Below are positions 6,126 to 12,428 of a DNA stretch of 12,709 nucleotides, piece after piece. A model generated the notes under the pieces. The model saw only the letters and a program-made list of their open reading frames with translations, was not told the origin of the DNA and did not search any database. Both the position numbers and the translations under genes were made by a program. Position 1 is the first letter of the stretch, and each line of letters opens with the position of its first letter. Source of the stretch: Chitinophaga pinensis (GTDB lineage Bacteria; Planctomycetota; Phycisphaerae; Phycisphaerales; SM1A02); assembly GCA_943329105.2 (NCBI GenBank), contig CALQCP020000036.1, forward strand, positions 1-12,709, read 5' to 3'.

Positions 6126-7364
6126 ATGAATCCGAATGTTGCGCGTCGTGACCGGCTGAGCCGGTTCGTAGATCTAGCGCGGGTCTATCGTGGTTGGAGT
6201 CGGCAAGAGCTGGCATCCAACCTTGGCCGAGATCTCTCCAAAGTAGTTCCTGACAGTGGCAATCCCAAGCTTGATTTGGTGGTGGCCCTTGCTGATGCGC
6301 TTGACTGGAATGTTGGTGATGTAGCGCAGTGCGTTTGGGAGGCCCCGCCGCTGGTGTTGGTGCCTGGTGAAGACTTCGCTGCGCTCGATGCGCAGGCGAT
6401 TGAATCACATCGAGCAGGTGATTGGCGTGGCTTGATTGCAGGCGGACGGCGGCTGTTGGCGTCTGCAAACACACCTGCTGAGCGTGCGCGTGCGCTGAAT
6501 CGGCTTTCAGGTGGACATGATGGACTCGGGCGCTATTCCAAGAGTCTGGAATGCCTGCGCGACGCACTGTCTCTTACGCCACTAACACCGCAGTTGGAAC
6601 TGATGTTGCGTGTCAACCTTGTAGGTGCACACTATGCGCTTTGGCATGTCATTGAAGCGCGTGCCACGGCGCGTGAATTGGTGGATCGCTTTGAGATGCG
6701 ACCGCCAAATGGACGGGTTGAGCGGGTAGCGCAGGCATTTTCACTGATGTACCGCGGACACTGTGCACGGCGCGCGATTACAACGTGCACTGAAGATGCA
6801 CACCGTAATGCCAATGAAGCGTGCGCAGACCTCGAACGCGCCGGCACCTTATTTTCTGCCCTTGCTCGTGAGTTCGGCGACGATAGTTACGGTGGCGTCG
6901 CCAACACTTGCCGCGGTGCTCTACTTGAAGTGCATTGCACGCTTGGATTGCTGGACCCGCTCGATGCGGTGTCAACAATCACGGAAGCGCTCGGTGGTGT
7001 GGAGGATCCGCTGTTGGCTCCCCCAGGAGATTGGCTAGAGAGTTATGGATGGTGGTGCATCTTTGGATGCAATGTGGCAGTCCGTCATTTGGACGATCCG
7101 CACTTTCACCGCGCCATGGCGATATTTACCAACAAGGCGATCGAGATCGCGGACCGACTTGGAAACTGGTCGCTCCGGGAACGCGCATTCAGCCTGGAGC
7201 AGATGCGGCGGGAACGCCTTGAAAAGTCCACTGGCTTTGAGGCCGAGTGGATCCTTGATGAGGAAGATGTCCGCACGATCGCTGGCACGATGGGCAGATT
7301 TCCATCGTTCCGTGAAACCGGTTGGCGAATCCTTGCCGATGCCCGCATTGTTGAAAAGGTATGA
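6126..7364 (+). CDS. Xre-type HTH regulator with long helical-repeat domain
   Basis: The 412-residue product starts with a helix-turn-helix of the Xre/Cro type (about 10-70): LSRFVDLARVYRGWSRQELA, then NPKLDLVVALADALDWNVGDV. The remainder (about 88-405) is helical and reads like degenerate TPR units, e.g. ARALNRLSGGHDGLGRYSKS and LECLRDALSLTP. HTH plus TPR is the layout of the RRNPP peptide-sensing regulators (PlcR, PrgX, NprR) known from Firmicutes. The frame opens with a GTG at 6075, but the ATG at 6126 is preferred because the HTH begins soon after; a weak GTGGGGA precedes it at very short spacing. The stop overlaps the Shine-Dalgarno of the next gene, so the two form an operon. DNA binding is likely; peptide sensing is inference. 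Nine cysteines are scattered through the protein. Confidence 0.8.
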   Translation: MNPNVARRDRLSRFVDLARVYRGWSRQELASNLGRDLSKVVPDSGNPKLDLVVALADALDWNVGDVAQCVWEAPPLVLVPGEDFAALDAQAIESHRAGDWRGLIAGGRRLLASANTPAERARALNRLSGGHDGLGRYSKSLECLRDALSLTPLTPQLELMLRVNLVGAHYALWHVIEARATARELVDRFEMRPPNGRVERVAQAFSLMYRGHCARRAITTCTEDAHRNANEACADLERAGTLFSALAREFGDDSYGGVANTCRGALLEVHCTLGLLDPLDAVSTITEALGGVEDPLLAPPGDWLESYGWWCIFGCNVAVRHLDDPHFHRAMAIFTNKAIEIADRLGNWSLRERAFSLEQMRRERLEKSTGFEAEWILDEEDVRTIAGTMGRFPSFRETGWRILADARIVEKV

Positions 7365-7372
7365 AAGGAGGA
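7364..7372 (+). promoter_or_regulatory. Near-perfect Shine-Dalgarno of the small exported protein
   Basis: AAAGGAGGA begins at the last base of the HTH gene's stop codon and ends 7 bases before the ATG at 7380. It is the strongest ribosome site in the window, which argues for high translation of a very small gene. Confidence 0.8.
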
Positions 7373-7379
7373 ACACACC

Positions 7380-7736
7380 ATGAAAATGCAATTTGTAATC
7401 AGTCATAGTTTGCGTGTTGGTCCCACGGGCACGACATCACTTCTTTCATCGTCAATACTTCTGATTGTGGCGTGCGTTGCCTTTGTTCCATGCTCGCCAG
7501 TGGCGGCGGAAAATAGGGGGGTCCAGGCTACTGAGCAGGTCGACGGGAAATCAGTGGACCGCCGACGTTGGTGGCTTGATATCTGGGCCCATTCCATGCA
7601 GGAAACCTGCTTTATCGCCTGGATGGATGCGGAGTTTGGCGGCAACACCTGGCAGTGGGTCTTGCCTGTGGAGCAAGTGAACTCGATTTATCTTTGGTGG
7701 TCCGTTGCGGTATGGGGTGTGCCCAACGGCAAGTAA
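7380..7736 (+). CDS. Small exported tryptophan-rich protein
   Basis: I recognise no family for this 118-residue protein. The N-terminus has a short charged part, a hydrophobic core (about 21-37) and VAA before ENRG, so signal peptidase I could cut after 43. Alternatively, IVAC at 29-32 fits a lipobox and Cys32 could be lipidated. The mature part of about 75 residues has nine tryptophans (64, 65, 69, 81, 91, 93, 106, 107, 112), with RRRWW, TWQW and YLWW clusters, and one cysteine (77) outside the signal region. It starts 15 bases after the HTH-TPR gene behind an excellent Shine-Dalgarno, so it is co-expressed with it. It could be a secreted signal precursor, an antimicrobial, an envelope-stress protein, or a toxin controlled by its neighbour. 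Existence is well supported; function is unknown. Confidence 0.75.
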   Translation: MKMQFVISHSLRVGPTGTTSLLSSSILLIVACVAFVPCSPVAAENRGVQATEQVDGKSVDRRRWWLDIWAHSMQETCFIAWMDAEFGGNTWQWVLPVEQVNSIYLWWSVAVWGVPNGK

Positions 7737-7776
7737 CCGGTGCATGTGCGCCGAAATTTATTGATGCTTGTTTCAC

Positions 7777-7811
7777 CATCGGGCGGGGTCTCATCTAGAC
7801 TCCGCCCGATG
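7777..7811. repeat. Long inverted repeat ending on the gmk start codon
   Basis: CATCGGGCGGGGTC (7777-7790) pairs with GACTCCGCCCGATG (7798-7811) over a 7-base loop, with 14 pairs including one G-T. The stem can extend outward if one G is bulged. The right arm contains the gmk ATG. As RNA it would hide the start codon; as DNA it is an obvious operator-sized palindrome. No T-run follows on either strand. Confidence 0.85.
7796..7801 (+). promoter_or_regulatory. -10-like hexamer before gmk
   Basis: TAGACT lies 7 bases before the gmk ATG and inside the inverted repeat. gmk has no Shine-Dalgarno, so a leaderless transcript is possible. Confidence 0.3.
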
Positions 7812-8459
7812 GGTGCTAGTGGACATGCAGCAAACGATCATGCTTCGGCACATGCGCACGCGCAGACCCCTGCGCACGAACACTGCCCAGGGTTGCTTCT
7901 GTTGATCTGTGGTCCATCGGGCGTCGGAAAGACCACCATTGTGCATGAACTTATACGCCGATTTGGCGGTTTGTTTTCCATCAGCGCCACAACGCGGCAG
8001 CGATCGCCGCAAGAGCGTGATGGCGTCGATTACTTCTTTGTCGATGAGCCTACGTTTCAGGAATGGATTACTGAGGATCGGTTCTTGGAACACGCACAGG
8101 TCTTCGGCCGCGCATGGTATGGAACGCCTGAGGCGCCCGTCCGTGCTGAACTGGCAAAGGGTCATTTGGTGGTGCTCGATATCGACGTTCAGGGTGCTGA
8201 CAATGTGCGCAAACGCATCCCCGAGGCACTGGCAATTTTTGTGCTTCCGCCGAATGAGCAAGAACTCTTGAAGCGGCTCCGCGCACGTGGTCGTGAGGAT
8301 GAAGCGGCCATTGAACGTCGCTTTGCGGAAAGCAAACTAGAGATTGCGCGCGCGACGCAGGGTCACACTTTCGATGCCTTTGTGGTGAACGACACACTGC
8401 CGCGTGCTACGGATGAGGTGTCCGCGATTGTGGCCGCACGACTGGCAAAGCGGGGCTGA
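7809..8459 (+). CDS. gmk: Guanylate kinase
   Basis: Gmk phosphorylates GMP or dGMP to the diphosphate with ATP in the cytoplasm. The 216-residue product has the P-loop GPSGVGKT (35-42), then SISATTRQRSP and DGVDYFFV of the GMP-binding region, VLDIDVQGADNVR, and a LID-like LKRLRARGREDE. All are in family order. The first 27 residues are an extension absent from E. coli Gmk and rich in His and Ala; histidines are at 6, 11, 15, 17, 23 and 25. No later ATG lies before the P-loop, so the extension is probably real, though a TTG start near residue 29 cannot be excluded. An in-frame ATG at 7740 would add 23 residues but falls before the inverted repeat and has no ribosome site. Confidence 0.94.
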   Translation: MGASGHAANDHASAHAHAQTPAHEHCPGLLLLICGPSGVGKTTIVHELIRRFGGLFSISATTRQRSPQERDGVDYFFVDEPTFQEWITEDRFLEHAQVFGRAWYGTPEAPVRAELAKGHLVVLDIDVQGADNVRKRIPEALAIFVLPPNEQELLKRLRARGREDEAAIERRFAESKLEIARATQGHTFDAFVVNDTLPRATDEVSAIVAARLAKRG

Positions 8460-8474
8460 CTGTCTGGGGGCGCG

Positions 8475-8494
8475 CCCGGGAGTGCGCTACCGGG
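8475..8494 (+). terminator. Possible hairpin after gmk
   Basis: CCCGG (8475-8479) can pair with CCGGG (8490-8494), just downstream of the palindrome GGGCGCGCCC (8468-8477). There is no T-run, so termination is uncertain. A second small hairpin, CGGGGT (8523-8528) with ACCCCG (8540-8545), follows. Confidence 0.25.
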
Positions 8495-8586
8495 ACGGCA
8501 AGCGTGGTTCATGAAAGCCGTGCGGGGTCAGCGAAATAAACCCCGGAAAAGCGCCGATAAATTCTACGTTTTGCAAAGTGTCTGCG

Positions 8587-8596
8587 GTTGGCCAAC
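8587..8596. promoter_or_regulatory. Perfect 10-bp palindrome upstream of the desaturase
   Basis: GTTGGCCAAC lies 46 bases before the desaturase ATG, next to TAAAGT (8601-8606), a possible -10. It could be an operator for a fatty-acid regulator, but no specific regulator is recognised. Confidence 0.3.
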
Positions 8597-8641
8597 AGGC
8601 TAAAGTAATGGCCATGGCAGCGCATCGGCACTGCCCCGGCG

Positions 8642-9763
8642 ATGGCGCCCGCACCTTTGAGGCCTCTGTTGACTACTGCACGCATTCCACTTCCGCGTCC
8701 GCCCGCCACCAATCCTGCTGAGTTGCTGGTGCGATACACCGTCCCGATTGTCACTGTCCACATCCTGGCGCTCTTGGTGTTTGTGCCAGCGTTCTTCTCA
8801 TGGACCAGTGTGATCTTGTGCGTTGCTGGCGTTCACGTGTTTGGGCAGACCATCACCATGGGCTACCACCGCCTGTTAGCGCACCGCAGCTTCAATACGC
8901 CGCGTTGGTTTGAGCACACACTCGTACTCGGCGCACTCTGCTGTCTTGAGGATTCCCCCGCGCGGTGGACAGCCACGCATCGCATGCATCACGCGCACAG
9001 TGACGAAGCGGAAGACCCGCACAGTCCGTTGGTGACGTTTCTCTGGGGCCATGTCTGGTGGGTCATGTTGCGCAACCGCGATCTGCATCACCGCACCAAC
9101 TATGACAAGTACGCCCGCGACATCTTGCGCGATCCTTTCTATATGTGGATCGAGAAGCATGCGTGGAGTCCCTTGTGGTTCTACTTGGCGCAGTGCGCTA
9201 TCTATGTTGCTGCAGGATTTGCTGTCGCCCTTGCGTGGACTGACGTCACCGGTGCTGCGCTCTTTGCTGCAAGCGTCCTGGTGTGGGGCGTATTTCTGCG
9301 CACGGTCATCGTCTGGCACATCACCTGGAGCGTCAACAGTCTGACGCACATGTTCGGATATCGTAATCACGAAACCGAAGAGCACAGCCAGAATAATTGG
9401 CTGGTGGCGTTGGTGGCCGCTGGCGAAGGTTGGCACAACAATCATCACGCTGATCCGGCATGCTGCACCAATCAACACCGCTGGTGGGAATTGGATGTGA
9501 CGTACTGGGAACTGCGAGCGATGTCGCTTGTTGGGCTGACCAGTGATCTATCACCGCGCCGTGAGGTGCGCGCCGCGGAAGCCATTGCTGCGGCAGCAGC
9601 GCGCGCGAAGGCAAAGCTGACCGATCCCGCTGCTGTCCCCGCGGGAAACCGTGGTGAGGTGAATGCGATGAAAGCCAGCGTTGGTGCCGGTGTTGGTGCC
9701 GGTGTTGGTGCGAGCGCCGGTGCTGCAGACGTAGCCCAGATCAGTACTGTTCATTCAAACTAA
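8642..9763 (+). CDS. Membrane acyl-CoA / acyl-lipid delta-9 desaturase
   Basis: This di-iron membrane enzyme introduces a cis double bond into a saturated acyl chain using O2 and an electron donor, adjusting membrane fluidity. The 373-residue product has the three histidine boxes: HRLLAH (76-81), HRMHH (113-117) and HNNHH (265-269), plus H226 before the last box. Membrane helices lie near 33-52, 54-73, 178-198 and 203-224. NSLTHMFGYRNHETEEHSQNN is typical of stearoyl-CoA-type desaturases. Residues from about 305 form an Ala-rich tail (AAEAIAAAAARAKAK) ending in Gly/Val repeats, absent from most relatives I know. No Shine-Dalgarno is seen, and ATGs at 8608 and 8614 are out of frame. Whether the substrate is acyl-CoA or lipid-bound cannot be told. 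Confidence 0.93.
   Translation: MAPAPLRPLLTTARIPLPRPPATNPAELLVRYTVPIVTVHILALLVFVPAFFSWTSVILCVAGVHVFGQTITMGYHRLLAHRSFNTPRWFEHTLVLGALCCLEDSPARWTATHRMHHAHSDEAEDPHSPLVTFLWGHVWWVMLRNRDLHHRTNYDKYARDILRDPFYMWIEKHAWSPLWFYLAQCAIYVAAGFAVALAWTDVTGAALFAASVLVWGVFLRTVIVWHITWSVNSLTHMFGYRNHETEEHSQNNWLVALVAAGEGWHNNHHADPACCTNQHRWWELDVTYWELRAMSLVGLTSDLSPRREVRAAEAIAAAAARAKAKLTDPAAVPAGNRGEVNAMKASVGAGVGAGVGASAGAADVAQISTVHSN
9680..9715 (+). repeat. 12-bp tandem repeat in the desaturase tail
   Basis: GTTGGTGCCGGT occurs exactly at 9680-9691 and 9692-9703, and partly at 9704-9715. It encodes a VGAG repeat close to the C-terminus. Length variation would change the tail without a frameshift. Confidence 0.8.
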
Positions 9764-9769
9764 AAGTGT

Positions 9770-9784
9770 GGGTGGGTGGGTGGG
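9770..9784 (+). other. G-quadruplex motif
   Basis: GGGTGGGTGGGTGGG has four G-triplets with single-base loops, a textbook pattern for a very stable parallel quadruplex. It starts 7 bases after the desaturase stop and lies between two convergent genes. Confidence 0.85.
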
Positions 9785-9786
9785 CG

Positions 9787-9799
9787 CCGCGAATCGCGG
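9787..9799. terminator. Short GC hairpin between convergent genes
   Basis: CCGCG (9787-9791) pairs with CGCGG (9795-9799) over AAT, directly after the G-quadruplex motif. Together they could stop transcription from either side. No clear T-run is present. Confidence 0.3.
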
Positions 9800-9842
9800 T
9801 CTTCCATGACAACTGCACCCACATTCTGCGCGGAACCGTCGC

Positions 9843-10622
9843 TTATGAATCAGCGGGTTCTTCGGTGACCTGTGGTGGCCCGATGACGGCACTACCCACT
9901 CGGACCATATTTGATCCGCACTGCACGGCGATCTCAAAGTCAGAAGTCATGCCCATGGAGAGAATGTCGAAGCGCTCGCCACCAGCGCCAACTTGACGAA
10001 TATCGTCGTACAGCTCGCGACAGCGCTCAAACGTTGCGCGCGCAGCGTCGGCCCCGCCGGTCAGCGGCGCCATGCACATGAGACCGCGTGACCGAACATT
10101 CACCATCGTGTCGATCTGGGCCACCAAATGCCGGGCAGCACCAGGGGCAACGCCTTGCTTGGATGACTCGCCGCTGACATTCACTTCCACAAGCACCTCA
10201 ATTGGGGTCTCGCGTCGCGCAGCGGCGATCTGGATTTCTTCCGCAAGTCGCAGGCTGTCCACCGACTGAATCAGCCTGGTTGCTTCGACAGCCTTCTTGA
10301 CTTTGTTGCGCTGCATGGTGCCGATCATGTGCCAGCGCACCACGGGCGCTGTTCCACCAAGTTCGGAGTGACGCGCGCGCCACTCCTCAATCTGCGCAGT
10401 TCGTTGCAAGAGTTGTTGCACGCGGTTCTCTGCAAAGTCCACTTGGCCCAATTGCATGAGTTCGCGAATCTGTTCCACCGAACCGCTCTTGGAGACCACC
10501 ACCAGCATGATGTCTTCTGGTCGACGGCCAGCAACCTTGGCGGCAGAAGCGATACGCGACTGCACATCCAGGTAGCGCTGCTTGAGGGTGGTGCCGTTCG
10601 CGTCCTGCGTTCCGGTGATCAT
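9843..10622 (-). CDS. yggS: PLP homeostasis protein (YggS/PLPBP family)
   Basis: This single-domain PLP-binding protein, related to the N-terminal barrel of alanine racemase, buffers pyridoxal phosphate and affects amino-acid and keto-acid balance; it has no proven catalytic reaction. The 259-residue product has the PLP lysine in VVSKSGS (Lys45), FAENRVQ (63-69), WHMIGTMQRNKVKK (97-110), GLMCMAP (180-186), LSMGMTSDFE (221-230) and GSNMVRVGSAVIG (236-248). The open frame runs upstream to 11234, but that part is antisense to gpmI. ATG 10622 fits the family length and has TATCCT 6 bases upstream. It is divergent from gpmI and not in the division-gene cluster where this family often sits. Confidence 0.95.
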   Translation of the reverse strand: MITGTQDANGTTLKQRYLDVQSRIASAAKVAGRRPEDIMLVVVSKSGSVEQIRELMQLGQVDFAENRVQQLLQRTAQIEEWRARHSELGGTAPVVRWHMIGTMQRNKVKKAVEATRLIQSVDSLRLAEEIQIAAARRETPIEVLVEVNVSGESSKQGVAPGAARHLVAQIDTMVNVRSRGLMCMAPLTGGADAARATFERCRELYDDIRQVGAGGERFDILSMGMTSDFEIAVQCGSNMVRVGSAVIGPPQVTEEPADS

Positions 10623-10628
10623 GCGTAA

Positions 10629-10636
10629 AGGATACG
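10629..10636 (-). promoter_or_regulatory. CGTATCCT element before yggS
   Basis: Read on the - strand, CGTATCCT ends 6 bases before the yggS ATG. TATCCT fits a -10 of TANNNT form, and no Shine-Dalgarno is present. An identical copy lies before the divergent gpmI. Confidence 0.4.
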
Positions 10637-10753
10637 GCGCTCGGAGGAAGGGTGAATGGGGTAAATGTCGGGGTGAGACCGCAGGGGAGGCAGGGGTTGC
10701 GAGGGCTTCACGGGGTTTGTGCTGCGTAGCGGCGGGCAGACGCTCATTGCACT

Positions 10754-10761
10754 CGTATCCT
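10754..10761 (+). promoter_or_regulatory. CGTATCCT element before gpmI
   Basis: CGTATCCT ends 8 bases before the gpmI ATG and is the mirror-image copy of the element before yggS. It is compatible with a -10 driving a leaderless transcript. No -35 is recognisable. Confidence 0.4.
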
Positions 10762-10769
10762 GACACGCG

Positions 10770-12410
10770 ATGAGCGCCCAACACACCGTCACAACGCCCG
10801 GCAATTGCCCGTGCATTCTGATCATCCGCGATGGCTGGGGGATCAATCCGCACCCTCAGGAGCGCGCGGCGGACGGAACGCGGCTTGGCAAGACGCCGGT
10901 GTGTGATCGGTTGGAGCGGGAGTGGCCGCATACGTTGATCAAGACGTCTGGTGAAGATGTCGGACTGCCCATCGAGAATGGCGAGCCTGTGATGGGCAAC
11001 AGTGAGGTTGGACATCAGAACATCGGCGCAGGTCGGATTGTTGACCAAGAGCTCATGCGAATCACGCGCGCGGTGCGCAGCGGTGAATTTGCGCGCAATG
11101 AGGGTTTGGTTGCTGCGTGCGCGCATGCCAAGGGAACAACCGACGATGGTCGTGCTCGGGCATTGCACATCATGGGATTGGTAAGTGGCGGGAAAGTGCA
11201 CAGCGACTTTTTGCATCTTGAGACGCTTGTGCAACTTGCAAAGTCACAAGGCGTCCCCAGTGACCGCGTGTTTGTGCATGTCTTTACTGATGGGCGTGAC
11301 ACGGCGCAACAGAGTGGTCTTCCGGTAGTTGAACGGCTCGAGGAGTTGCTCGCTCAGGCAGGCGGACGCATTGCGACGGTGATTGGTCGATACTGGGCGC
11401 TGGACCGTGATTTCCGCTGGGATCGTGTGGAGCGCGCATGGAATGCCATCATGAATCGCGCGGGAACGGTGTATGGAACCAATGCCGTGCAGGTGATGCG
11501 TGACTACTACGCAAAGCCGGTGTCGAGCAACATGTCGGGGGATGAGTTCATTCCACCAACCAGAATCCTGCGCGACGCTGGTGTGCCAACGGATGGCGAT
11601 GCGGTGGTGTTCTTCAATTTCCGCGGTGATCGACCGCGCGAACTCACTATGGCATTTGTGTTGCCGGACGAGGCGTGGTCACAGGTGAAGTCGGGTGGAT
11701 TTGCGCGTGATCCGCGCCCGCATGGGTTGCACTTTGTGACTATGACGGGGTACGAACAAGGTCTGCCAGTGCGGGTGGCGTTTGAGCGCCCGGCAAAGAT
11801 GCCACACATCATGGGTGAGTGGATTTCCAGCTTGGGTCTGACGCAATTTCGGTGCGCGGAAACGGAGAAGTTCCCACACGTGACATTCTTCTTTAATGAC
11901 TACCGCGAAGAGCCGTTTCCGGGGGAGAGTCGGACCTTGATTCCAAGCCCAAAGGACGTGGAGACTTACGATCAGAAGCCAGAAATGAGCGCATACGGGG
12001 TGCGGGATGCGGTGTTGGGGCGCATTGCGGCGGCGGATTGTGAGTCGTTCATAGTGGTGAACTTTGCAAATCCGGACATGGTGGGCCACACGGGAAATCT
12101 GCAGGCGGTGATCAAGGCGTGTGAGGTGGTGGATGAATGCGTGGGGCAGATTATCGAAGCGACGCTGGCACGAGGCGGGAGCCTGGTGATCACGGCCGAT
12201 CACGGAAACGCAGAACAGATGAAGGACCCAAAGACGGGTGAGCCACAGACAGCGCACACAAATTTCACCGTGGAGTTGTTTGTGGTGGGAGAGGCGTTCC
12301 GAGGTGTGCAACTGCGGGAGGGCGGCCGACTCGCAGACATCGCGCCAACAATATTGGCAATGATGGGTTGCCCGCAGCCGCCCGAAATGAGCGGCACGAG
12401 CCTCTTGTAA
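10770..12410 (+). CDS. gpmI: Phosphoglycerate mutase, 2,3-BPG-independent
   Basis: GpmI interconverts 3- and 2-phosphoglycerate in glycolysis and gluconeogenesis, using two manganese ions and a phosphoserine intermediate. The 546-residue product, somewhat longer than the usual 510-515, keeps the active site. Asp21 is in RDGWG, the catalytic Ser78 is in MGNSEVGH, and HSDFLH is at 144-149. TDGRDT (173-178), GRYWALDRDFRWDRV (206-220), FRGDRPRE (284-291) and AETEKF (363-368) follow. The metal ligands are Asp436 and His440 in NPDMVGH, Asp477 and His478 in ADHGNA, and His496. No Shine-Dalgarno precedes the ATG; CGTATCCT lies 8 bases upstream. It is divergent from yggS and convergent with lpd, whose stop is 11 bases beyond. 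Confidence 0.96.
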   Translation: MSAQHTVTTPGNCPCILIIRDGWGINPHPQERAADGTRLGKTPVCDRLEREWPHTLIKTSGEDVGLPIENGEPVMGNSEVGHQNIGAGRIVDQELMRITRAVRSGEFARNEGLVAACAHAKGTTDDGRARALHIMGLVSGGKVHSDFLHLETLVQLAKSQGVPSDRVFVHVFTDGRDTAQQSGLPVVERLEELLAQAGGRIATVIGRYWALDRDFRWDRVERAWNAIMNRAGTVYGTNAVQVMRDYYAKPVSSNMSGDEFIPPTRILRDAGVPTDGDAVVFFNFRGDRPRELTMAFVLPDEAWSQVKSGGFARDPRPHGLHFVTMTGYEQGLPVRVAFERPAKMPHIMGEWISSLGLTQFRCAETEKFPHVTFFFNDYREEPFPGESRTLIPSPKDVETYDQKPEMSAYGVRDAVLGRIAAADCESFIVVNFANPDMVGHTGNLQAVIKACEVVDECVGQIIEATLARGGSLVITADHGNAEQMKDPKTGEPQTAHTNFTVELFVVGEAFRGVQLREGGRLADIAPTILAMMGCPQPPEMSGTSLL

Positions 12411-12428
12411 ATCAGCCGAAATCAGCCG
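12409..12428 (+). repeat. 10-bp tandem duplication across two stop codons
   Basis: AAATCAGCCG occurs at 12409-12418 and again at 12419-12428. The first copy starts within the gpmI TAA stop; the second contains the complement of the lpd TGA stop. Confidence 0.85.

Noticed and set aside
6067..6567. 166-residue - strand frame rich in His and Gln
   Set aside because: It is antisense to the HTH-TPR gene, with no ribosome site and no family resemblance.
6126..7736. The HTH gene and small gene as a toxin-antitoxin pair
   Set aside because: The small protein has an export signal and the regulator is far larger than usual antitoxins; not excluded, but less fitting than a sensor with an exported product.
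7777..7811. The inverted repeat as an intrinsic terminator of the upstream operon
   Set aside because: No T-run follows the stem on either strand, so a classic Rho-independent terminator is not supported.
10623..11234. Long N-terminal extension of YggS
   Set aside because: It is antisense to the firmly identified gpmI and adds no recognisable domain.
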